This document shows positions 20,159 to 28,729 of a stretch of 64,000 nt of DNA, one piece after another. A model generated the notes under the pieces. It made no database searches and was not told the DNA's origin. It was given only the letters and a program-made list of their open reading frames with translations. Numbering within the stretch: position 1 is the first letter of the stretch; each line of letters starts with the position of its first letter. The position numbers and the translations under genes were made by a program. Origin of the DNA: Leptospira stimsonii. Lineage in GTDB: Bacteria > Spirochaetota > Leptospiria > Leptospirales > Leptospiraceae. The stretch spans positions 868,001 to 932,000 of the forward strand of contig NZ_QHCT01000001.1 of assembly GCF_003545885.1 (NCBI RefSeq), given 5' to 3'.

Positions 20159-21085
20159 TTAACCTACCGTAGAAGTTTTTATATTTTGCGTCGCCGGAAT
20201 GCGACCGAACTTGGAATTTACGACAAAGATTCCGACGATCACAAGAATCGCGCCGACGATATCGAAAACATTGAGTGATTCTCCCAAGAACCAAGTAGTC
20301 AACATAGCCACAACTGGAATCAGGTTTCCGAAGATCGCGGCCTTATCGGGACCGACTTTCTGAATTCCGTAATTCCAAAAAAGATAACCGAAGAATGTGG
20401 TAAAAGCGGCCATATACAAGATCGCGAACCATGCGGAGGTCGGAGTTTTGCTCCATTCGATATGATAGTCGCCGCTGAAAATGATCAGCAAGAGTAAACA
20501 GATCGTTCCAAAAAAGGAAGTGAACGTGGTGATCTGAACCGTAGAAACTCCCTTGAGATATTTTTTCATTCCCACGGAATACAAAGCCCAGCAAATCGCG
20601 GCTAAGAATATATAAAGAATTCCTTCTCCTTCGAGAACGGTTCGGACTGAATTCAAGTTACCATCCGAGATCACAACAAGGACGCCTAGAAAAGAAACTG
20701 CGGTTCCCACATATTGAAGAATTGTGATCTTTGTCTTCAAAAGAAGATAAGAAAGAAAAATGGTGATCGCGGGACTGAGCGCGACGATGATCGCGGCGTT
20801 TACGGGAGAGGCTTTACGCATTCCCAAGAAGAAAAAGAAATTGAAACCGAACACACCGACGATTCCGAGAAAAATGAGGCTTTTTAAATTCTCACGATTG
20901 ACCTTTAAAAGTTTCCGTTCACTCAAGAAGACAAAGACAAAAAGAAGAATCGAAGCCAATACAAAACGTAAAGCTCCGGTTTGGGCCGGAGAGAAATGGA
21001 CCAACGCTTCCTTTGAGACTTGAAACGTGGTTCCGGTGATGAAGGCAAAAAGTACGAGGCAAAGATAAGGTTTGATCGTGTTCAT
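20159..21085 (-). CDS. EamA/DMT-family transporter
   Basis: A 308-residue inner-membrane protein of the drug/metabolite transporter superfamily, with ten predicted hydrophobic helices arranged as two EamA repeats (about 10-140 and 150-290). Segments such as TGALRFVLASILLF and SPAITIFLSYLLLKTKI mark the first repeat, and ICWALYSVGMKK begins the second. Such proteins export small metabolites or amino-acid derivatives; the substrate is not evident. It follows the merR gene with a 1-base gap, so it is the main target of that regulator. Confidence 0.9.
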   Translation of the reverse strand: MNTIKPYLCLVLFAFITGTTFQVSKEALVHFSPAQTGALRFVLASILLFVFVFLSERKLLKVNRENLKSLIFLGIVGVFGFNFFFFLGMRKASPVNAAIIVALSPAITIFLSYLLLKTKITILQYVGTAVSFLGVLVVISDGNLNSVRTVLEGEGILYIFLAAICWALYSVGMKKYLKGVSTVQITTFTSFFGTICLLLLIIFSGDYHIEWSKTPTSAWFAILYMAAFTTFFGYLFWNYGIQKVGPDKAAIFGNLIPVVAMLTTWFLGESLNVFDIVGAILVIVGIFVVNSKFGRIPATQNIKTSTVG

Positions 21086-21086
21086 T

Positions 21087-21494
21087 TTAATTCCTCTCTT
21101 CGTTTGCGAGAAGAGTTTCGTACTCTTTGAGTTTCGCCTTCGTGAGTTTGATCGTAACTTCTAGATCTTTTTTCTTCTGTTCCAATGTGGTAAGATGTGA
21201 GGTAAGAATTCGTATTCTTTTGTTTAAGGGCGGTTTCAAATTCTCACCCTTGGAAATCTTATCTAAGATACAACCTTCTTTGATGAACTCTTTGATATCT
21301 TGCAAAGGCATACTCAGTTCTTTGAGAGTTCGAATCACTTTCAGATGTCGAATTTCTTTTTCCGAATATTTCCGGTCTTTTCCGTGACTTCTTTCCGGAT
21401 GAGGTAAAAGGCCCATCTTTTCGTAATAACGAAGCGTATGCGGGCTGAACTTCGTGATCTCTGAAATCTGAGAAATACTAAGGGTTTTGCTCAC
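21087..21494 (-). CDS. MerR-family transcriptional regulator
   Basis: A 135-residue regulator. The N-terminal winged helix (about 4-70) reads LSISQISEITKFSPHTLRYYEKMGLL, typical MerR. A long coiled coil (about 85-130) mediates dimer formation. Cysteine content is low (one, in EGCILD), so metal sensing by a classic cysteine set is unlikely, and an organic ligand or thiol-reactive compound is more plausible. It starts at GTG (21494) preceded by AGGAG. The operon merR-EamA is transcribed from the 19-bp-spacer promoter just upstream, so autoregulation is expected. Confidence 0.92.
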   Translation of the reverse strand: MSKTLSISQISEITKFSPHTLRYYEKMGLLPHPERSHGKDRKYSEKEIRHLKVIRTLKELSMPLQDIKEFIKEGCILDKISKGENLKPPLNKRIRILTSHLTTLEQKKKDLEVTIKLTKAKLKEYETLLANEERN

Positions 21495-21513
21495 TGGATT
21501 CTCCTAATTGGAA

Positions 21514-21544
21514 ATCATACAACTTAGACTTAGCTCTAAGTCAA
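21514..21544 (-). promoter_or_regulatory. MerR-type promoter with operator dyad
   Basis: On the minus strand, -35 TTGACT (21544-21539) and -10 TATGAT (21519-21514) are 19 bases apart, the over-long spacing typical of MerR-activated promoters. A perfect dyad GACTTAG-AG-CTAAGTC (21527-21542) sits in the spacer. The merR start codon lies 20 bases downstream of the -10. Confidence 0.85.
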
Positions 21545-21619
21545 GGCTCCGTCTCTAAAAAAATCGAAATTCTCGAAAAAAAAGAGCGAGTATGATTTTT
21601 ATTTTTAAAGTTTCGACTC

Positions 21620-21639
21620 ACTTAGAGTTAGATCTAAGT
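21620..21639. promoter_or_regulatory. second possible MerR site
   Basis: Inverted repeat ACTTAGA-6-TCTAAGT, sharing the CTTAGA half-site of the MerR operator but with a wider spacer. It lies 67 bases upstream of the 21707 start and about 80 bases from the first site. It may let the regulator also act on the divergent plus-strand gene; no clear promoter was seen with it. Confidence 0.45.
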
Positions 21640-21706
21640 TTAAATTAATCTAAAAAACGGAGTTAAAAAAGAATCAAAAACGAAAGAAGAATTTTGTTAT
21701 TTTCCT

Positions 21707-24700
21707 ATGACACAAAAATCCGTCCCTTCCTTTAAAAAAACCGATCTCGCCTCCGGCAAGTTAGCCGAAATTATGGCCGATCGGATGTTGTCAAAACAAT
21801 CTTATCGAGATACTTTTTGGAAGGCTTTCGCATCGAAAAAGAAAAAAGCTCCGGCAAATTTTCTGGATCAATTTGAGAAGTTATACGGCTTTCGATCTCC
21901 CGAAGAAATTTTAGAATGGGAGAACGTCCGGTTCGCGTACGAACAGATCATGTACAACGTAAACGATATCTGGAATATGATCGATCACGAAGGCGGTCTT
22001 CAGATCGACGAAGAATCCGAAGAGGAGGGCTTTGATTCCGATTATCGCGCCGTTTCTTTTCAGAAATTCCTTCTAAAAAAATCCCAGAACGTAGACGAAC
22101 AAGTGAATTCCATTCTCGGGTCGTATCGAGGTTTGATGTTCCTATTGACCGGAGTCGCCGATTTCGGATCGGACGGAGGAGGTGATAGCTGTTGGGTGAA
22201 CCTTCTTCCCCACGCAGACGGTTCCGGAGAAGTGCATCGATACAATCACGAGGTTGGAGAATTGGAAGACGAGCCGTTCTTTTCCATCAGTCATTTTATT
22301 GCATCCAATTGGTCATCCGAAGAAGAGGACTATGACGATTACGACGAGGAAGACGAGGACGAAGAAGGCGTTTCGGAAGAAAGAATTGAATCTGTGTTAG
22401 GCGACAAGGTTCTCAAACAATACGAGACCGAAGCGCAGAAGAAATACGATAAAAGGCCGTTCTATACAAAGTCTTTAGATCTTTTCGAAAGGTCTTCCTG
22501 GCTTTTAGGACATTCTTACGGCGATCCTGCTTACGCTTATGCGGAGAAGTTGGCGTCCGCGCCGACGTTCAAGGACTGGGAATCGGAAAAGAAGTTATTA
22601 GAAAAATCCCATCCGCTCGCCGCCTATTGGATTCTCGCCCATTATTTTATGAAGAACGATCAGGCATGTAGAGAGGCGTGTCTCATTGCGAAAAAGCTTC
22701 CTGGGAAAATTCTTCCCGGAATCGCAAAATCCGTCTTGTCTTTGTTAGACGGGAAATCGGATTCCCTAGGAAAGATAAAAGGAAAGAAGTTAAAGGGACT
22801 CAGAGATGAAACATTCAAAAATTGTGATGTTTCTCAGATCGAACCGGAAAACCGAAAACTTTTGGAGGAAGCAACCGGCCTATCAGGAAAGAAGAAAATC
22901 TCTACCGGAGATTTGAAGAAGAGAATTCAAAAGGGCGAAAATCCCCTTTCTCTGATGGAAGAGTTTCCGGAAGACGTCGAAACTCTCGATTTTCTTTTAA
23001 AGGAAATCGGTAAAAAAGAACCTAAGTTTTCAAAATTGGTAGAGCAGTATTTTAAGGAAAGAACGGATTCTTCTTATAATGAATGGCCTTACAAAAAAGA
23101 AGATTTGGATTCGCGTCTTTCACTTCCTGTTTCCGCGGCGTTCAGACAGGGTTTGAATTACGACGTGGAAAATAAAAAAGCGTATGCCGGAATCATAAAG
23201 ACGTTAGGCAAGTTTGACGATCAAAATGCGATGAACGCGTTTCGAGACGCGGTTCGAAAATTAAAACAAGACGATAAACGTTTGGAAGAAGTGATCGCTT
23301 GTTTGTTGGAAAGCGAACACGAGGAAGCGCTTTCTATTTGGACCGAGGCCGCATGGAAATTCTTCGAAACCTTAGACGGAGCTCTGGAGAAAAAGAAAAA
23401 GGTGGAAGACGAAGGTCCGAACTTAAACAACATCTTTACCGTCTTCAGCTATCTGCAACAGGCTTTGAACGAACGGCTGTTAGTCGGCGATGAGGAATCC
23501 GGTAAACTTGCAAAGAAGGTTCTCACATATCGGAGCAATTTAGGAATTTTCGGAATTGCGTTGGGTTACGCATTCGCGGTTTCCGCGAAACTGGGTTTCA
23601 AAGAAAACTTGGATTACATTCGAACTTATTTGGAGATGGGAATTCAGGTCAAGGGAAGCGGAAGGGATTCCTATCTTCAGTTCAATCAATTAGTGAACCT
23701 TTCGGAAGGTGCGATCGCATGGGCCGTTTTGGATCCGGGAAGCGCGAAGGCCGGATTAAGGGATCTATTTGAGAAGGCAAAAAACCATACATGCCCTGGT
23801 ATTTCGATCGACTTGCTTGCTTGTTATCTTTCAGGACTTCTAATCTTGGAACCGGATCGAGAAGAATGGATCGAGTTCGCGCATAGGATCTTAGGAAATC
23901 GAGGAGAAGAATATCGTGTTTACGGTCCGATCCGTGCGGTTGGAAAGGCAAAGATCCAATCTCTCAAAAATCATCTCTACTATCATGTTTATGCGGACCC
24001 GAACCCGATGGTGGATTATACGTGGACTTACATAGAACACGCGGCGAGAAACGCCTGGATTCAGATCGAAGGCAAAGAGCTTCCTCCGTTCGACGACGAT
24101 GACGAATACGCGAACCGCCTATCCAAAAAACCGAAAGACTTGCCGTCAGCGATTCTCAAACCGGAAAAATACAGCGTTCAACACGTATTTGAGAATATTA
24201 AAGAAAAGAAATATATCAGCGCGGACGTCGTCAAGATAGGAGGATCTTGGCTGGAAGAATCGCTCCGATATTCCTGCGACGAATTTCGCTATGGAGGAAA
24301 TTACGATCGTTGGGAAGCAATGAAAGCGATTTTTATCCAGGGAGAATCTTCGATTCCGGTTTACGCAAGAATATTAGATCTTCCTTATGCAGGAGCGGAT
24401 TGGAAATTATATTCTCTTCAATTCCTCAGATTTGTGGAAAAGGAAGGAAGCAAATGGTCAAAGATCCTCGAAATGAACGAGGATACGATCCTCGGAATAG
24501 TGAATGCGAATCCTCCGGAATGGGCCGCTTGGGGGGATTTATTGTCTGCGAAATTATTTCTTCTGAAAGGAAAGGATTCTTTTGAAGCGATCTTAAAGTT
24601 GGTCAAGAGAAGATTGACCTATACGAACCCGTATAGTTTTACTTCGTCTTCTACCGAGGAGGCGCTCGCGTCCAGACTTCCGTCCATTCTTCCTTGGTTT

Positions 24701-25093
24701 GGAAGAGAAGGGGACAACGCTCTGGAAAGTCTTTGGAAAGAGTCCCAAAAAGAATCGGAAACACGTTATATACTCGACGAGGCCGCAAGAAAGAATCCGG
24801 AGATCGTTTTGAGTGAACTTCCAGAATTGGGAGAAGATGGAATCGAACTCGAACAGCGAATCAACGGAGGAGAGTATGGTCCGAGATTCTGGATTCAATT
24901 GGGTTCCAAGGAAGTAAAATTCGGAATCGAAGAATTTCATCTCCACAGTATTTTGGAGAACTCAAGTGCAGAATCGGCTTTGGATTCTTCTTTGCTCAAA
25001 AAGGATTCTAAAAACGTTCTAGATTCGATTTGGAAAATGGCTCAGATCTTGGGTTATAAAGTTTCCAAAAAAAAGGCAAAGAAAAAACGTTAA
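21707..25093 (+). CDS. large protein with SUKH-like N-terminal region
   Basis: A soluble 1128-residue protein without signal or membrane segments. Residues about 95-205 (LTGVADFGSDGGGDSCWVNLLP, then HRYNHEVGELEDE and SISHFIASNW) resemble the SMI1/KNR4 (SUKH) fold, a family that often contains immunity proteins; this is tentative. An unusually acidic stretch of Asp and Glu follows near 205-225. The rest looks like a long helical repeat array with many Leu/Ala/Glu helices, ending in a very basic tail, SKKKAKKKR. It may be a scaffold or immunity-type protein; I cannot give a function. It is divergent from merR and may be coregulated. Confidence 0.7.
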   Translation: MTQKSVPSFKKTDLASGKLAEIMADRMLSKQSYRDTFWKAFASKKKKAPANFLDQFEKLYGFRSPEEILEWENVRFAYEQIMYNVNDIWNMIDHEGGLQIDEESEEEGFDSDYRAVSFQKFLLKKSQNVDEQVNSILGSYRGLMFLLTGVADFGSDGGGDSCWVNLLPHADGSGEVHRYNHEVGELEDEPFFSISHFIASNWSSEEEDYDDYDEEDEDEEGVSEERIESVLGDKVLKQYETEAQKKYDKRPFYTKSLDLFERSSWLLGHSYGDPAYAYAEKLASAPTFKDWESEKKLLEKSHPLAAYWILAHYFMKNDQACREACLIAKKLPGKILPGIAKSVLSLLDGKSDSLGKIKGKKLKGLRDETFKNCDVSQIEPENRKLLEEATGLSGKKKISTGDLKKRIQKGENPLSLMEEFPEDVETLDFLLKEIGKKEPKFSKLVEQYFKERTDSSYNEWPYKKEDLDSRLSLPVSAAFRQGLNYDVENKKAYAGIIKTLGKFDDQNAMNAFRDAVRKLKQDDKRLEEVIACLLESEHEEALSIWTEAAWKFFETLDGALEKKKKVEDEGPNLNNIFTVFSYLQQALNERLLVGDEESGKLAKKVLTYRSNLGIFGIALGYAFAVSAKLGFKENLDYIRTYLEMGIQVKGSGRDSYLQFNQLVNLSEGAIAWAVLDPGSAKAGLRDLFEKAKNHTCPGISIDLLACYLSGLLILEPDREEWIEFAHRILGNRGEEYRVYGPIRAVGKAKIQSLKNHLYYHVYADPNPMVDYTWTYIEHAARNAWIQIEGKELPPFDDDDEYANRLSKKPKDLPSAILKPEKYSVQHVFENIKEKKYISADVVKIGGSWLEESLRYSCDEFRYGGNYDRWEAMKAIFIQGESSIPVYARILDLPYAGADWKLYSLQFLRFVEKEGSKWSKILEMNEDTILGIVNANPPEWAAWGDLLSAKLFLLKGKDSFEAILKLVKRRLTYTNPYSFTSSSTEEALASRLPSILPWFGREGDNALESLWKESQKESETRYILDEAARKNPEIVLSELPELGEDGIELEQRINGGEYGPRFWIQLGSKEVKFGIEEFHLHSILENSSAESALDSSLLKKDSKNVLDSIWKMAQILGYKVSKKKAKKKR

Positions 25094-25407
25094 AGAAGGT
25101 TAGGCGACCTAGGATTCTTTTGGATCCGGAGTTCCGACTTCGTCCGGGGACGTGGCCGATTTTTCAGAATTTTTTTTTTTTGGAAAAAGGAAGGAGTTCC
25201 TACTTTTCAGCTGGGTTTTCCGGTGAAATTTCCTGGCAGGGCGGTGAACAGCGTTGATTCTCTCTGAAAAACCACCGGAGTTCCGACCTCAAAGGACTTC
25301 GGTAGAACCCGAAACCTGGAAAATTTCCCTCAAATGTAGGAACTCACACATTTTTCCTTTTCTCTCTCTTTCTAATCTCCTACACTGGTGGAATCCCCGG
25401 AGGTTCC
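25094..25407. repeat. intergenic region with GGAGTTCC(T/G)AC repeats
   Basis: About 310 bases without a gene. Three direct copies of the 11-base unit lie at 25128-25138 (GGAGTTCCGAC), 25193-25203 (GGAGTTCCTAC) and 25277-25287 (GGAGTTCCGAC), plus a partial inverted copy, GTAGGAACTC, at 25336-25345. The same unit occurs at 6969-7186. A GGAGG Shine-Dalgarno for the acyl-CoA dehydrogenase lies at its right edge. Confidence 0.65.
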
Positions 25408-27120
25408 ATGCTTCAGAACAACTATTTTTCCGACACCCAAGACATCCAGGATCACTTTGAGCACATTCTTCCCTGGACCGAAATCATCCTCGATTACGAA
25501 AACGACTTTTCGGAAACATCGGATGGAGGTCCTACAAATCCTTCGGAAGCGAAAGAATATTATAAGACGGTTCTTCAGACGGTGGGCGATCTCGCCGGAA
25601 ATATTCTTTCTCCACACGTTGCCGAATTAGATCGGGAAGGATTGGGATTCAAAGACGGAAAGGTAGAATTCCCGCCCAAGATGTTGGAGCTGGTCTCGAA
25701 GGTAGTCGATGCCGGCGTGCAAGCCTACGGATTTTCGAGAAAATACGGCGGCCTCGGAATTCCATGGACTGTGAAATCATTTATTTCCGAAATATTTTAT
25801 AGAGTGGACGCGTCACTCGCCATTGCGATCGGTTGTGTGAATCTTGCCGAAATTCTTGAACGTCATGCCTCCAAAGAAATGAAAGACGAATGGATTCCTC
25901 GATTGGCCGCTGGAGAATTTGTCTGCGCGATGGGCCTTACCGAACCGGATCATGGATCCGATCTTCCGAATCTTAGAACCAAAGCCACTAAAGATCAAAA
26001 TGGGAACTGGGTCTTGAACGGAACGAAAAGATTCATCACACACGGATGCGGATTCGGAGAAACTCCGGCGATACTTCTCACGTTGGCTCGATCGGGAGAA
26101 GTAGGCTCCGGTGCGAGAGGACTTTCTTTTTTTCTCGTCCAAAGCACGGATGTGCAGATCGCGGGAATCGAAAACAAACTAGGACTTCATTGTTCACCAA
26201 CCTGCGAAGTGGTTTTTGAGAATTCTCCGGGTCTTCTCGTCGGAGAGGAAGGTTACGGTCTCATCAAATACACGATGGGAATGTTGAATGGCGCAAGAAT
26301 GGGAATCGCACAACAATCCACGGGGCTTGCAACCGCGGCATATTACGAAGCTCTAAAATACTCCAAGGAAAGAATTCAATTTGGAAAACCCTTGATTGAA
26401 ATTCCCGCTGTTAAAAAAATCATCGATCGTTTGGAAAGGGAAACTCTTGCGATGCGTTGTCTTACTCTGGAAGGATCGAGAGTAATGGATCGATACTACT
26501 GGCGCGCACTTCGTTTGGAAAAAAAGGGAGCCTCCGAGAAAGAAGCGAAGAATGATACCGTTGTTCGTTATTGGGAAAAGATAGCTAACGTTCTTACCCC
26601 GATCAGTAAGTTTTATTGTTCTGAATCTTGTTTAAAAGTAGTGAGCGACGCTTTGCAAGTCCACGGCGGTGCCGGATATACCGAAGACTACGATATCGCG
26701 AGAATTTATCGAGATGCAAGAATTACTACGATCTACGACGGGACTTCTCAAATCCAAATCAATGCGAGTATCGGAGGAATCACCTCCGGTCTCACCCACA
26801 CTTTCGGTGAATACCTAACCGAACTAGTCAATCAGTTGGATTCTTCTCTTGCTCATAAACTGTTTCATGGATTCCAAGAACTCGTTTCTCTTTATAAGGA
26901 CCTTCCGGGAAGAGAAGACAAGGATACATACGCGGAAGAAATTGTAATGACTTGTTCTCGTCTTCTTGCTGGAATTCTCCTGGAACTTTCCTGCCGGAGA
27001 ATTCCTGAGGAAAGAAAACAGATTCGTCTTAAACACGCTAAAGACTATCATTTAGATACGCTCTCCATCTTAGAAGGAAATCTCGCAAAGTTGAAGGAAG
27101 TGAGCGCGGTCCCCGCTTAG
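25408..27120 (+). CDS. acyl-CoA dehydrogenase
   Basis: A 570-residue FAD-linked acyl-CoA dehydrogenase that would introduce the first double bond in beta-oxidation or branched-chain breakdown. The N-terminal helical domain extends to about 175. The FAD signature is AMGLTEPDHGSDLPNL, then LNGTKRFITHG. The C-terminal helical domain has ALQVHGGAGYTEDYDIAR and IYDGTSQIQ. The catalytic base, normally Glu in YEGT, is Asp444 here. An extra C-terminal part (about 460-570) makes it longer than the 380-residue core enzymes, as in the DmdC-like group. The ATG has GGAGG 9 bases upstream. It is followed by a hairpin terminator and is monocistronic. Confidence 0.9.
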   Translation: MLQNNYFSDTQDIQDHFEHILPWTEIILDYENDFSETSDGGPTNPSEAKEYYKTVLQTVGDLAGNILSPHVAELDREGLGFKDGKVEFPPKMLELVSKVVDAGVQAYGFSRKYGGLGIPWTVKSFISEIFYRVDASLAIAIGCVNLAEILERHASKEMKDEWIPRLAAGEFVCAMGLTEPDHGSDLPNLRTKATKDQNGNWVLNGTKRFITHGCGFGETPAILLTLARSGEVGSGARGLSFFLVQSTDVQIAGIENKLGLHCSPTCEVVFENSPGLLVGEEGYGLIKYTMGMLNGARMGIAQQSTGLATAAYYEALKYSKERIQFGKPLIEIPAVKKIIDRLERETLAMRCLTLEGSRVMDRYYWRALRLEKKGASEKEAKNDTVVRYWEKIANVLTPISKFYCSESCLKVVSDALQVHGGAGYTEDYDIARIYRDARITTIYDGTSQIQINASIGGITSGLTHTFGEYLTELVNQLDSSLAHKLFHGFQELVSLYKDLPGREDKDTYAEEIVMTCSRLLAGILLELSCRRIPEERKQIRLKHAKDYHLDTLSILEGNLAKLKEVSAVPA

Positions 27121-27191
27121 TTTAAGAAGGATTATATCTCGGAATCTAAACAAAAAATTCAAAAAGTAGTCCTGAGTTTCAGAAGAGAAAA

Positions 27192-27228
27192 AAGTCCTTT
27201 CGGTCCCATAAGAGGACTGAAAGGACTT
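27192..27228. terminator. hairpin terminator after acyl-CoA dehydrogenase
   Basis: A 10-bp perfect stem AAGTCCTTTC/GAAAGGACTT is extended inward by GTCC/GGAC, with a short loop. The minus strand has a T6 run after it; the plus strand has only a weak T-rich tail, so it may act mainly as an mRNA 3'-end structure or in both directions. Confidence 0.6.
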
Positions 27229-27380
27229 GAAATTATTGACAAGAATCCGTTTGAAAGAAAATTGGATTTATTATGAGCCTTTGAATCCACCTCGCTTTTT
27301 TGAATATTCTTTTTCTATTATATTCAAATTTCACTAAAATAAAAACGACAACGAACCGCTCTATTATGCGGAGGTTATTT

Positions 27381-28037
27381 ATGACAAAATCAAATCCGAA
27401 TTCTTTCGGACCGGATCCTTCTACGCCGCATCCTTTTCCACAATTTCCAAGGATCTCATTTTTAAAGAATTTTATCCGTTCAGCTCTGATCGAAGTGGGA
27501 AATTATACCTACTACGACGATCCGAATGGAGGGGAGAATTTCGAGGTCGAGAATGTTCTCTATCACTATGACTTTCGAGGAGATCGGCTTATAATCGGTA
27601 AATTCTGTGCACTCGCTACAGGCGTAAAATTTATCATGAACGGAGCCAATCATAAGATGAACGCATTTTCCACCTATCCGTTTGCTATTTTTGGAAACGG
27701 ATGGGAAATTGCGATGCCGCAGATGCAAGATCTTCCTCTCAAAGGTGACACGATCGTAGGGAACGATGTTTGGATCGGAACGAACGCGGTCGTTCTTCCG
27801 GGAGTAAAAATAGGGGACGGTGCGATCATCGGTGCTTACTCCGTTGTTACGCGTGACGTTCCACCTTATTCGATTGTAGCTGGAAATCCGGCGGTCGTCA
27901 TTCGAGAAAGATTTCCAAAGGATATAATCGAAAAGCTCCTGAAGTTAAGATGGTGGGATTGGACTCCCGAAAAAATTACGAATTCATTGGAGTTCCTTAC
28001 GACTCTCGATTTCAAAAAATTAGAAGAATTCGCTTAA
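27381..28037 (+). CDS. CatB/Vat-family O-acetyltransferase
   Basis: A 218-residue left-handed beta-helix acetyltransferase of the xenobiotic (streptogramin/chloramphenicol) type. It has the hexapeptide repeats VGNDVWIGTNAVVLPGVKIGDGAIIG and a probable catalytic His in the loop GANHKMNAF. A loop insertion YPFAIFGNGWE and a C-terminal helix region WWDWTPEKI are typical. It transfers acetyl from acetyl-CoA to a hydroxyl of an antibiotic or sugar. The frame opens earlier (27300), but the ATG at 27381 with GGAGG seven bases before it is the best start. No resistance cassette or mobile element is attached, so it is probably native. Confidence 0.88.
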   Translation: MTKSNPNSFGPDPSTPHPFPQFPRISFLKNFIRSALIEVGNYTYYDDPNGGENFEVENVLYHYDFRGDRLIIGKFCALATGVKFIMNGANHKMNAFSTYPFAIFGNGWEIAMPQMQDLPLKGDTIVGNDVWIGTNAVVLPGVKIGDGAIIGAYSVVTRDVPPYSIVAGNPAVVIRERFPKDIIEKLLKLRWWDWTPEKITNSLEFLTTLDFKKLEEFA

Positions 28038-28062
28038 CAAAAAACTTTTCGAAGGGAGAATT

Positions 28063-28533
28063 CTATTCTCCCTTTTTTTGAATGCAGGAAGTATTCTTTC
28101 TGTCGAAAGGATTCGTAACGATTTCGGAATTTGTAATCCATTGTTTTCCGGTTTTTGGACAGTAATAAAGAATCGCTCCGGAACGATCGTGATAACCGAT
28201 GACCTGTTGCAAAAGAACTACGAGTTCGGAATAGAATCTTTGTTTTGTTTTTGAATCCGTCGTATTCCTGAGTTCTTTAACGATCGGAAGCGCCTTCTTA
28301 AAAATGTCGGAATCCTTTTCTTTTTCACCGCCTTTTTCCAGAAGAACTTCCAGTGGTTCTGTTCTTACGGCTCCTTCCTTTTCTAAATCGATTTGATCCG
28401 TAAGTTTCGAAAATTCTTCCAATACGAAGCTTGCCTTTCCTTTATGCGAAAACAAAGATCCGAATGAAAAGAAGATCAGCGTTATGATGAAAATTCCAAA
28501 AATTCTAAAGTTGAAAACCATGTTTGAAATCAT
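28063..28533 (-). CDS. exported protein with DUF3347/CusB-like metal-binding tail
   Basis: A protein of about 156 residues. A hydrophobic N-terminus (VFNFRIFGIFIITLIFFSFG) is a signal or anchor. The mature part has a charged helical region and a C-terminal motif YYCPKTGKQWITNSEIVTNP followed by a last cysteine (SCIQKK). This matches the pattern of DUF3347/CusB-like periplasmic metal-binding domains (CPM...W...NPY...C). The exact start is unclear: ATG at 28533 or 28521, or TTG at 28539; none has a strong ribosome site. It converges on the acetyltransferase gene. A copper or silver handling role is possible but unproven. Confidence 0.65.
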   Translation of the reverse strand: MISNMVFNFRIFGIFIITLIFFSFGSLFSHKGKASFVLEEFSKLTDQIDLEKEGAVRTEPLEVLLEKGGEKEKDSDIFKKALPIVKELRNTTDSKTKQRFYSELVVLLQQVIGYHDRSGAILYYCPKTGKQWITNSEIVTNPFDRKNTSCIQKKGE

Positions 28534-28729
28534 AGCCAAGGTAGCGCAAAATCGAAAACCAAAATTAAATATAAAATCCCATTATTCGGATCGAAAAATA
28601 ATTCACGTTTTTTTAAAATTGTCACCACTTGGATTTCGTAATTCCTTCTTGAATGCGTTTATCCCTCAAGGTAGAGGATGAATTCGAAATCGATATTCTT
28701 CAATTAAGAATCTAAAAAAGGGAGCGAAT

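Noticed and set aside
21627..21660. Promoter for the 1128-residue gene overlapping the second dyad
   Set aside because: No acceptable -35 and -10 pair could be placed with confidence.
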